In this document: in pieces, positions 41,641 through 51,139 of the stretch
Numbering within the stretch: the stretch's first letter is position 1
Layout of the letters: each line of letters starts with the position of its first letter
Origin: Halichoerus grypus
Lineage: Eukaryota; Chordata; Mammalia; Carnivora; Phocidae
Assembly: GCF_964656455.1 (NCBI RefSeq)
Contig: NC_135718.1
Coordinates: 47,988,014-48,052,013 of the forward strand
Direction: 5' to 3'
Length of the DNA stretch: 64,000 nucleotides
Position numbers and translations under genes: made by a program
The notes under the pieces: model-generated
Databases searched by the model: none
What the model was told of the DNA's origin: nothing
The model's input: the letters and a program-made list of their open reading frames with translations, nothing else

Positions 41641-43737
41641 CAGCATCGGGACCGTGTTTCCCCCCCGACACTGGCCATATTTCTGTAGGAGAGCCCCATG
41701 GTGGCCTCGTAATGGAAAAGTTAGGGCTCTGCTGTGCTGATATGTCCATCAAATCTGCCCCCGAGGGGAGACGTCATGCCTTCCAGAGCAGAGAACAATG
41801 GACACCCAGCTGAGGGTGTGTGTGTGTGTACATGTGAGCGTGCTCCCAGACACCGCCAAAGGAAGAGACCAATTTAGAGAATCAGAGGCCAGCCCACTTT
41901 GCATGACTTCTAGGAGGCATGTATGGTAAATAAGGATTCAAGAAAAGAAATGTTGCATCATTCAATTAATTTTAGCCTTGAATCGTAGTGGCGGGTGGGG
42001 GAGGGATGGTGGGGGGAGTGTAATCAATACCAAGCATTCAGCTTGCTAACATGAAGCACATTTCATACAAAGCTGGACATTTTTCTCCTTGTCATACAGA
42101 ATTATCTTAATTATTGTTTCAAGGAACAGCCTTATATAGCATCATCTAGTAGTCCGGGAGGCGGCTCAGAAACTCGTCACTGGAATAATTTATGATTTTT
42201 CTTTCTAACATCTTGGTCTTGTTTGATATGCTTGCCATTTCTCCCTGACAGGGAGGTCGATTAAATCACATTTATATTGTAAACGTATGCATTGCTTTTT
42301 ACCCAAGGCGCTGGATGAAGAGATACAGGGGCCCCAAGGGAGGGAGAAGCCAATCCACTTTCATATTGCAAATTTCTGCTGTTCGGAAGAAATGAATGGT
42401 TGCCAGGGAGAACTGGGAATTACTTGAGGATGCAAAATGTTATTTTAGAATCCTTTTGAGAGGGTTTTTTTCCCTCCCCCATCTCCTCCAGCATTTTCAC
42501 TTCTCCAGCTGCTAATGGAGGCCAGGACCAGCCCCTACGCAAACACCAAAGGAATGCACTTCACCGGCATTCTTCAGGGGATCGGCCTGAGCCAAATTTT
42601 GTCCTGGCCAACCTCAAGCAGGCTGCCTCTTGGCCTCAAAGGAGGGTGGGGGCACACAGAGAAAAAAGGCACTATTCACATTTTGCAAGGCGTTTCATCC
42701 TCCCATCTGGGGCTAGATGGGGCCACTCTCTCTGCAAGCTGATAGTTGGATTTGTTGGGGTGGGGGGTTGTAAATAACAGAAAGTGTTCAAAATGAAGAG
42801 GGGAAAGGTCATTAGCAGGGGCCAGGAAGAAGTGACGCTGCACCATCATTAACCTAACCGAACTAATTAGGAAACATTCAGGTTTTATAAATTATGCAAG
42901 ACGCTCAATTTATACTTTTTCAAATTCCTACCATAACATAGATAATGAGGGAACATTTACAGTAACAGCGTAACCTAATCAAGAAACCCTTTCATTAGCA
43001 TGAAATCTTCCAACACGGTGTTTGCGAGCACAACAAACGGAATTATAGATGTCGGGGGAGGCCAGGGGCGGGTTGGATTGGGGGGAGGGCTGAACGGGAA
43101 TGCTGATTGCACATTTGGCAAGGCCTGGGGCTCTATGAAACCTCCCTCTCCCACCCCCACCATGAAATAGAGCTTTCCCAGGGCTCAGATCTGCAAAGGG
43201 GCCAGGGAGATCTGGAAGGTCCCCATGACTCCCCAGTTCACTCTGGGGTGTGAGTCAGTCCATGGGTAATTTATAACTCCCCTCCTCTGTCTGGATCCTC
43301 TAATCCTGGAAGACTGATAACCAGGGTGCCGACCAGCCCTTTCTACAAGCTGAAAATACCCCGTGGAGGTCATGAGTCAGCCTCCTTGTGAAGGTGCTGT
43401 CCTCTGTAAATATCAGACAAATGTCTGGCGTGCCATTCCCAGTGGTGACTTTGCCTGGGCCTTCTGAGCTCACTACTAGTGGGCAGAAGGCAAGGAGCAG
43501 GGTCCAGGTGCCATTTTGAATCCCAGGTCTCAAGGGATCCCACCACCTAATCCAAGACCAGTGGAGCCAGTTGAACCTCTCTCTAGTAAGAACCCACGAC
43601 CTCACAGGGAAGTAGCTTCCATGCTAACTAGTTATAAAGCCCTTCAAAGGCTATCACAGGGAAATGGAGAAAAGCCCAGTTTCCACTGACCTCTACCACC
43701 ACTGACCCTCCCCATACTGGGTTGAACAGGGACACCC
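41641..43737. promoter_or_regulatory. 2-kb repeat-depleted block with dense homeodomain-type motifs
   Basis: No transposon was recognised over about 2.1 kb, in contrast to the rest of the window. Sub-blocks 41860-42330, 42330-42500 and 42780-43060 are AT-rich with words such as CATTCAATTAATTTTAG, TGTAATCAATACC, ATCTTAATTATTG, GAACTAATTAGG and GGTTTTATAAATTATGC. The only simple repeat is a short (TG)n at 41818-41828. Repeat exclusion plus such motif density is typical of constrained developmental enhancers; this is inferred, not aligned. Confidence 0.4.
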
Positions 43738-44103
43738 GTATCACTCAGCTCAGGCTGCTACCACAAACCACCAGAGGCTGGGTGCTTTAAACAACAGAAA
43801 TTTATTCCTCGCAGTCAGGAGGCTGGGAAGTCCAAAATCAAGGTGCCAGCAAGGTCTGACGCCTCTTCTCTTGGCTCCTAGGCCCCCGCCACCTCCCTGT
43901 GTACTCACATGACCTCCTCCTTGTGTGTGCACACAGAGATGGAGAGCTTTCCGGTTCTCTTCTTATAAGACACTAATCCCATCATGAGGGCCCCACTCTC
44001 AGGACCTCCTTTGACCGTAATTACCCTCAAAAGGCCATCGCTTTGTGGGTTAGAGCTTCAATATGTGAATTTTAGAGAGACACAAACATTTAGTCCATAA
44101 CAC
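43738..44103 (-). mobile_element. MLT1-type (ERVL-MaLR) solo LTR, antisense
   Basis: On the minus strand it starts TGTTATGGACTAAATGTTTG, passes TCCTGAGAGTGGGGCCCTCA and ends with TTGATTTTGGACTTCCCAGC, AATAAATTTCTGTTG and CAGCCTGAGCTGAGTGATAC. This is the complete order of an MLT1 LTR. No internal retroviral sequence adjoins it. Confidence 0.85.
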
Positions 44104-44503
44104 CACCCAAATGACATATCCACCCAGAACATGGGAATGGGACCTTATTTGGAATAAGGGTCTTCATAGATGTAATTCCATTAAGGATCTTGAGATGATC
44201 TCATCCTGAATTTTCAGGGTAGGCCCTAAATCCAGACCAAGACACAGAGGAGCAAGCAATGAGAAGTCAGAGCAGAGACTGGAGTGATGTGTCTACAAGC
44301 CAAGGGACATCAAGGATCAGTGGCAGCCACCAGAAGCTGGAAGAGACAAGGAAGCGTTCTCCCCCAGATCCTTTGAGGGAATGTGGCACTGTCACCCTGA
44401 CTTTGGACTCCTGGCTTTCAGACTTACGAAAGAATAGAGTTGTATTATGTTAAGCCTCCTGGTTTGTGGTTATTTGTTACGACAACTCTAAGAACGAATA
44501 CAC
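44104..44503 (+). mobile_element. MLT1-type (ERVL-MaLR) solo LTR, sense
   Basis: GACCTTATTTGGAATAAGGG, TCTTCATAGATGTAATTCCA, AAGATGAT-like text, ATGTGTCTACAAGCCAAGGG, GCCACCAGAAGCTGGAAGAG, TTAAGCCTCCTGGTTTGTGG and a final TTACGACAACTCTAAG give the MLT1 order. Its 5' end abuts the 5' end of the preceding antisense LTR. Confidence 0.85.
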
Positions 44504-44509
44504 TCTAAG

Positions 44510-45000
44510 TATTCATCTCCGTTCTCCAGAAAAACAGACCCAAGAGGATGGATATATACACAAAGAGATTCATTATAAGGAATTGGCTCATGCAATTATG
44601 GAGTCTGAGAAATCCCATGAGGTGCCATCTGGGAGCTAGAGACCCAGGAAGGCGAGTGGTTTAGTGCCAGTCTGACTCCAAAGGCCTGAGAACCAGACCT
44701 GACAGCATTAAGTCCCTGTCCAAGGGCAGGAGAAAATGGATGCTCCAGCTCAGTCAGGCAGGCAGAAAGAGAGAGAATTCTCTTCCTCTCTTCCTCTGTC
44801 TTTTTGTTCTACTCAAGCCCTCAAAGGATTGGATGAGGCCCCACTCACACTGGAAAGGACAATCTGCTTTACTCAGTCCACTGATTCAAATACTAATCTC
44901 TTCCAGAAACACCCCAAAGACACACCCAGAAATAATGTTTAACTAAATATCTGGACACCCTGTGACTCAGTCAAGTTGAGACATAAAATTAACCATTACA
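44510..45000 (-). mobile_element. MLT2-type (ERVL) solo LTR, antisense
   Basis: On the minus strand it begins TGTAATGGTTAATTTTATGT at position 45000, continues GTGTCTTTGGGGTGTTTCTG and ends near GGATATATACACAAAG/CTCCAGAAAAACAG read on the plus strand. That is the full MLT2 layout. No internal ERVL sequence is present. Confidence 0.85.
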
Positions 45001-45085
45001 CTGAGCCTCAGTGTCCACCATCTGCAATAGTAACAGTGCCCTGCACGTAGTCAGTGCTCAATAAACATGAGCACTTGGTATTAGG
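45001..45085 (-). mobile_element. MIR-like fragment
   Basis: CTGAGCCTCAGTGTCCACCA, TCTGCAATAGTAACAGTGCC and CACGTAGTCAGTGCTCAATA resemble antisense MIR running up to the LTR. Confidence 0.45.
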
Positions 45086-45344
45086 TGGGGCTGAGCTCTG
45101 CCTATGAGTTCTACCCACTGGTCCTAGTTCTAAGCCTCCAATGCCAGGGAAAACAGCCTGCTCCCCCTGCCACCTTCAGAAACCTGAAGACGGGGGGTAT
45201 TGTGTGCTCACAGCTAAATATCCTTAATCCCTTCTACTGCTTCTTACAACACATGGTTGAATATCACCTCATTATTCTGGTAGCTGACACAAGCCAGGAG
45301 GTGAACCCAGGTGAATGGAATGGAAGTCCCCATTTCACTCATCC

Positions 45345-45510
45345 TTGAACCATGAATTTATTCATTCATCATTCGTGTATGCATTCATCCATTTATTCAT
45401 TGAACCAAAGACTCTAAGGATCTCCTCAGCATCAGGACCCATGCTTGGAGATAATAAGGATGTAGTGATGGAAAGACAGAGTCACTATCCTCATGGAGTT
45501 TCCAGACCAG
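45345..45510 (-). mobile_element. L2 3'-end fragment, antisense
   Basis: TTATTCATTCATCATTCGTG, GGACCCATGCTTGGAGATAA and CTATCCTCATGGAGTTTCCA are the reversed L2 terminus. Confidence 0.6.
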
Positions 45511-47621
45511 CTTGGACTCCACTTCCACACACCAGGCCACGCCCCCCCCAATGGCATGGGGCCAGGACCCACTGGGGACAAACCCTGCCTTAGTCCTGAG
45601 TTCCTTGAGACCCAAGGGCCTCACAGAAGTGCAATCCCGGGGCTCCCTGGTTCTGTCTTTCATCAAAGTCTGGCTCCCCCACCACCGCAGCCCTCCCAGT
45701 GCAGTGGGGATATTACAAATGCCGTCATGGAGATTACCTTTGCTATAACCGTTCAGAGCATGAGCTTCAATTACCCACTCTCTGGTTCTCTGGTGCAGGG
45801 AAGCCCACGTCAGCGCTGGGGAATGTTCTCTCCCACATCATTACCCAGCTTTTCCATATTCCCTCCAGTAATTTGCAAGCTGCAGACTGTAAATTCTGCA
45901 GGGAAGAGGCAGGGACAATGGTGTCCTGCTTTTACGTTCATAGCCGTGTGGGAGGGATGCTTCTTGGGCTTCTCCCTCTCTAGTTTTCCCACTTGCAAGA
46001 AAGAGAGAAAGGAGTAGAATGCTTCCCAAATCACTCCCAAATGTTCCTCTGAAAACCTGAGGCTGACCCTAGCTGCCAGTGAACTAGTCACAGGGTGACA
46101 ATTTCATAGATCCTGGTCAGTGAGCATAAATCTCTGCTTTGGGTGTGGGCTGATGATGGCCCCAGTCTGGGCAAGCTCTCTTGCAGATGTTCCCAGACAT
46201 CTAGCTGTTTGGCACCAGCCTGGCACATTTGGATAATAAGCTAGAGGTTTTGCATGCCAAGGTTTGGGGGTCAGGGCAAGATCGTGCAAGTGAGGGGCTG
46301 AAGGAAGTGCCTTCTAAAGGTCCACCTGAGGTCCATGCCCGGCCCCAGTTCCTCTAAGCCCGCAGAGCCACTCAGCAGAGAGAGACCGCTCCATTTTATA
46401 GATGAGAGAACTGAAACCCAAAAAGGAAAGCACTTAGAATTGACGGATTGTTGGGATATAAATTATTTTTGATGCCAGGTGGAATGATTCAAACGCCGTA
46501 GCTACGCAGCAGGGTCCGCAGAACACAATGATCGTCCCCATTGTGTGGCAGGGCAAACAGAGGCCTGCAGACAGGGTGCTCCGTACTCAAGGCCCTGGCC
46601 AGGCAGGGCAGAACCGGGGACTGAGACGCCAATCTGCTGCGCCCACACACCCCCCGCTGTCAGCCTCTCCATCTGCCAGGCTGGGTCAGGCTTGCATGTC
46701 TGCCTGGCTCTGAGGGACAAAAGAAAAGTCACACGTCCACCTCTGGAAATCATGGGCTAAATATCTCATGGCCATAAGTACAAATTCAAGAGGAAAGGAT
46801 GTTACAATTGTAGCATTTTCACACCTAAGACTTAATAAGAGGAAGAGGTGAGCCTGTGGGGTAGGAGGAAGGGGGGGCAGAGCCAATGTGTGGGGAGAAG
46901 CAGGAACTCCATCACATGAAAAGGCCGCTCCCCAACAGTGCCCTATTAAATATGATCACCATTTGGTCTTAATTCCTATGAGGAATTAAGGGGTCCAGGT
47001 CCTGCCTCTGGAGCTCCATGAAAGCTTTGTATCCTTCAATAAACCTTTTTTGGGAGGTGCTTGAGCAGGTCTCTATTCTTGGCAATTAAACGAAACCAAC
47101 TGAAGGCATCTGTGACCATCCCCCCCAAGCAACCCTTGTCAGGGCACAGAGTGTATCCTCTCTCCCTCTTGGTGCATATCAGCATCCACGTTCCGATGTA
47201 TGGCCCTCTCCTACGGAGCCGGTGCCCAGGCTACAGAAATGCCAGATCCACCCCCAAAAGGCATGAGCTTCAATGCTGTATTGACCGTAACAACTAACTC
47301 AGGTCAAACTGACCTGGTAAGGAGATGCTAGTCGCTGCACCATGGTGGACACCCTCTGTGCCATTGAATTTTTGGCCAGGGACACGAAGGTGAACAGTAT
47401 TGAAGATGGAAAAGAGGAGCAAGCAGAGTTCATTGGGACCAGAAGGGACACCAGACAGGGGAGGCTTCCCAGAAGGGTTGCCACTGAGGTGGACCTTGCT
47501 GGAAGTGGGAGAGAGAAGGTGGTGGGAAGGGAAATCCAGGCAATGGGAAAGGCATAAGGTAAGGGGACACAGGGGCACGAACATCATCTAGCTCATCTGG
47601 AGAATGCTGATGTACCTTACT
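45511..47621. other. Mostly single-copy DNA
   Basis: MIR-like scraps lie at 46370-46440 (CCATTTTATAGATGAGAGAA) and possibly 46520-46620. A short AT-rich pocket at 46435-46500 has enhancer-like texture. Frames up to 174 codons show no known domain. Confidence 0.35.
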
Positions 47622-47843
47622 GACCTCAGCCTGTCTTTTTTTTTTTTTTTAAGATTTTATTTATTTATTTGACAGAGCACAAGCAGCGGAAGTGGCAGGC
47701 AGAGGGAGAGGGAGAACAGGCTCCCCAAAGAACAGGGGGAGCCCGATCCAGGTCTCGATCCCAGGACCTTGGGATCATGACCTAAGCCGAAGGCAGTCAC
47801 TTAACCAACTGAGCCACCCAGGCGCCCGACCTCAGCCTGTCTT
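47622..47843 (-). mobile_element. SINEC, antisense, with perfect 16-bp target duplication
   Basis: The element at 47638-47827 is inverted: a T-run (A tail), AAGATTTTATTTATTTATTT, the B box region as GGTCTCGATCCCAGGACC and the head as CTGAGCCACCCAGGCGCC. Direct repeats GACCTCAGCCTGTCTT at 47622-47637 and 47828-47843 are identical. It is a recent insertion of the same class as the ones at 4271 and 22215. Confidence 0.95.
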
Positions 47844-47989
47844 ATCAGCTCTCAGCTGTAGCCACTAATACCTCTGGGGTCAGGGGTGCTAGGGGATAGG
47901 GAGAAAATGCAGACATATTTTCTTTCAAATTTCCTGCTTTGCTCCTATCAATTAAAGGCCAGTGATGTCACCAGACGTTATTATTGCAT

Positions 47990-48125
47990 GATGAGATATC
48001 CTGGGGATGGGGCTCTCTCCGAATTTCACAGATGAGGCGCATGTGGCCCAGAAAGGTGAAGTAATTTACCTGAGGTCACCCAGCAAGATAATGAAACAGC
48101 CATGACAAGGATCCATTTTTGCTGA
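47990..48125 (+). mobile_element. MIR fragment
   Basis: CGAATTTCACAGATGAGGCG, CCCAGAAAGGTGAAGTAATT, TACCTGAGGTCACCCAGCAA and AATGAAACAGCC follow the MIR core. Confidence 0.7.
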
Positions 48126-48847
48126 CCCCAGACCCCTGGCATCTTCCACTAGACCCTTCTCAGGGCAGCCAGCTGTGAACATCTTTTGATTCTCTCCACA
48201 GCAGACTCTATAGCAGCGAGGCCTTCCAGGGCCTGGCCTTTCATTATTTTTAATGCTGTTTACATATGAGAGAGAGACAAGATATGCAAGGTGGTCAGAA
48301 GGCACAAAAGGGCGCCCCATCAAATTTAAAGCCCCTGGGGGCCACAGTGCTCTTCCCTCCCTTCTCTGCCTCCCCACCGAACCCCTGTGATTGTTAGGAA
48401 AATAACTGAAGCTGCCATCTGATTCCCAGCTGCGGGGCTGCAGCTGGGTTAAGGGATTGATGGCCTCTCCTGGCAGTGATGGAGGGGCTGGAGGCAGCCA
48501 AGGTTAGAAACGCAATTTCACAGAGGAGTTGAAGACACGATGAGGAGGAGGCGAGGGGCAGGGAGGAAAGACACCGAGGTTCCTGCGGAGGGCTGCCAAG
48601 GGCTGGGGCTCACTTCCCCAGCAGCCACAGGGCTCCGTGGAGCCCACAGGGAAGTGGTTTCCACAGAGAGCTCCTTCTAGAGGACTAGCTTCCCCCATCC
48701 AAGTCTCCCTGCCCTTTCTGACTCAGTTCTCCTCCCCCAGGAAGACTTTCTTGACCACCCCCGTCACCAGGGTGAGCTGTAAACACCTCCTCTCCTACAA
48801 TCCCAAATCATCCCTCTATCTCCGCCCTTATGACTTGGTTCTGGGAT
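48126..48847. other. Single-copy DNA, nothing recognised
   Basis: No exon or repeat is recognised. Confidence 0.35.
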
Positions 48848-48925
48848 TGTGTATGTGTGTGTGTGTATTTATGTATGCATGTCTTTGTGTGTGTGTGTGT
48901 GTGTGTGTGCGCGCACGCGCACATG
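48848..48925 (+). repeat. (TG)n microsatellite, interrupted, ending in GC alternation
   Basis: TG runs interrupted by TATTTATGTATGCATGTCTT pass into TGTG.. and then GCGCGCACGCGCAC. The purine-pyrimidine alternation is almost unbroken for about 45 bp (48888-48924), a composition that favours Z-DNA under supercoiling. Confidence 0.92.
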
Positions 48926-48929
48926 CCGA

Positions 48930-49080
48930 TTTCCCACCGAGCATGGACTGCTCAAAGGCAGGCACCATATCTATGGCATTTTCTGTTTCCTCAAGGCTTT
49001 CCCCTGGGCCTGGCATGTAGTAAAATCTCAGCACATGCAGGGGGAATGAGTGCATGAATGAATTGAATGAATGAACTAAC
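48930..49080 (+). mobile_element. L2 3'-end fragment
   Basis: GCATGGACTGCTCAAAGGCA, GGCACCATATCTATGGCATT, CCCTGGGCCTGGCATGTAGT and GAATGAATTGAATGAATGAA match the sense L2 terminus. Confidence 0.75.
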
Positions 49081-49218
49081 AAATGCACTATCTTTGCAAC
49101 ACAACTGGGAGGACAGGGACCTGCTTCGTTGATTGTCTATCTACCCCCACTAGTAGTATGCATGTGAAGACAGGGATTTGGTCTAGATTAAGCACCACTG
49201 GGAGCCCAGCGTCCAGGG

Positions 49219-49427
49219 CAGGGCTTCTCAGCCTCGGCTCTACTGGGCCAGATCATTCTTTGTTGCGGGGGCTGTTTTGTGTGTTGTAGGATGCTTAGTA
49301 GCATCTCTGGCCTCTACCCAGTAGATGCCAATAGCAGCCCCTGCCTCCCAGTTGTGACCGTCAGAAATGTCTCCAGACATTGCCAAATGTCTCGTGGAGG
49401 GCAAAACGGTCCCCAGCTTAGAAACAT
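49219..49427 (-). mobile_element. MER20 (hAT-Charlie DNA transposon remnant)
   Basis: CAGGGCTTCTCAGCCTCGGC, CATTCTTTGTTGCGGGGGCT, TGTAGGATGCTTAGTAGCAT, CTGGCCTCTACCCAGTAGAT, GAAATGTCTCCAGACATTGC and CAAATGTCTCGTGGAGGGC give an essentially full-length reversed MER20. Some MER20 copies have been reported as progesterone-responsive enhancers in placental endometrium; nothing here shows that for this copy. Confidence 0.9.
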
Positions 49428-49439
49428 GGGCCTAGAGGG

Positions 49440-50035
49440 ATGCCTGGCACAGGGTCAGCACTAATATTGTTGACTAGCTAACTAGCTGACCTTTCAAAGC
49501 CTTGCAGCTCTGTCTGGTTGGCCCAGGATGACTGCCAGCCTGGGGGCATTGGCACCTGGGTCAGGGCTGAAAATGGCAGAACAGGGTGAGGGCAAGACTT
49601 GCAGTCCTCCATCTGCAGAGTCCGCGGCCAGCACTGCAAGAGTGCCGTGGGGTCTGGACTCACCGTTTTCCCCCACAGGCGGGAGTCATCCTCTCCCATC
49701 CTAGGCCTGAGAGGTTAATGATCTGACTTCCTACCGCATCTGCTCAGTACCTATGCCCCCACAGGGGGTTGGATTCCAGTTCCTGAACAGAGAATAACCA
49801 TCCTTCATGGCTCCTCTGTGGAGCCCGTTTACCCAACAATGCCTGAGGTTAACGCCCAGCTCTGGCCTGAACTCAGTTAAACTAGGCCAAATCCCTTGGC
49901 TTTTTTCCAAAATGGCCTCTGAGACCAACACAGAAATGGAGTCTCACAAAGAGACTACCCAATTCTCCAACCCCAAGCCACAGTGGGTGGTAAGGAATAT
50001 GATCTGGAGGCTCTTTGCTGGTGGGAGAATTGAGA
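49440..50035. other. Single-copy DNA, nothing recognised
   Basis: Apart from an L2/MIR-like scrap (TGCCTGGCACAGGGTCAGCA) at its start, nothing is recognised. Confidence 0.35.
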
Positions 50036-50054
50036 TTGTGTGTGTGTGTGTGTG
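50036..50054 (+). repeat. Short (TG)n microsatellite
   Basis: About nine TG units. Confidence 0.85.
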
Positions 50055-50417
50055 CACGTTCCATCTACCTTCCCCGGGGGTTGTGGGGTTAAGACCAGAG
50101 CTGCCAAAGGCTGCCAGCACAATGTCCCAGGGGTCTTGGCAGGGGTAGGGCCAGGGAGACAGTTATGACTTGGCCAAGGCAGACAACTGCAGATATACAA
50201 GATCAAATGAAGCTAGGCATGGGAGACTGGACCACCCACCAAGAAAAGGGGAGAACAAGAGAAGCCCGGAGGGTGGAGTGACTTTCTTAGGCAGTCCTGC
50301 ACCAATTGGCATCAGCACTCTGGGCACTCTTACTGGAACCAAGAATATAAGAACAACAATGGTCATCATTACAGGACTGAGGCAGAGAGGACATTTGAGG
50401 ACTTGTTCAACTGAATC

Positions 50418-50440
50418 CACTGTTGTTGTTGTTGTTGTTT
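50418..50440 (+). repeat. (TTG)n microsatellite
   Basis: Seven consecutive TGT/TTG units. Confidence 0.85.
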
Positions 50441-50555
50441 TTCTGTCAACTACATTGTCAGCATCTCAAAGGCAGGGACCAGGCACATTATGGTTTGTCA
50501 TCCTCCACAATGCCTTGCAGATGGCCTGAGTGCAGTAAGTGTTGTGCCTGTGAGC
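50441..50555 (+). mobile_element. L2 3'-end-like fragment
   Basis: ACTACATTGTCAGCATCTCA, AAGGCAGGGACCAGGCACAT and ACAATGCCTTGCAGATGGCC followed by TGAGTGCAGTAAGTGTTG resemble the sense L2 terminus. Confidence 0.45.
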
Positions 50556-51139
50556 CTGGCAGGGAAGACACCTGATGCACACTGACTCAGAAGAGTGGAT
50601 TTGCAGACCAGGTCTGCCTGCTGCTTGCCAGAAGACAAAAACCAAGAGGCAGCGCTGACCATTCTTCCATTCGACACATAATCCTGAGAACCCCCAGGCC
50701 ACCCCAACCCCCTGCCATCCACCTGCATGCCCTACAGGACATTGGGGACATATGGAGGTAAGACAGAGGAGTTTGGGAGGGAGGGTGGATGTGAGAAGGA
50801 CCAGAAGTCACAGGCCAGGCTTGTGAGCAGCAAGCGTTCTGCACAGAATTAGGATGCATGCCCATCCCTATAACTTAAGTCCCCTAAAAGCCCAGCCTGC
50901 AGACTGCTGTCCCAGAACTCCTCCTCCCACCCTGCCTGCTGTCCTCAGGATGCAGACTGACCTGGAGAGTCTTCTCCGGCCTTTGGTGGACTGACCTGCC
51001 CATATCACAGGCTGTCCTGAGCCTAAGCCATGTGTTTACCCAGCCAGAAGTCCCCTGCCATGGCACTAGGGATCACCAGTGACCACAATGACCCATAGAG
51101 TCTAGGGTCCCTGAGACACCTTTAGCTGCAGAAGGGCCC
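50556..51139. other. Single-copy DNA, nothing recognised
   Basis: No exon or repeat is recognised before the L1. Confidence 0.35.
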
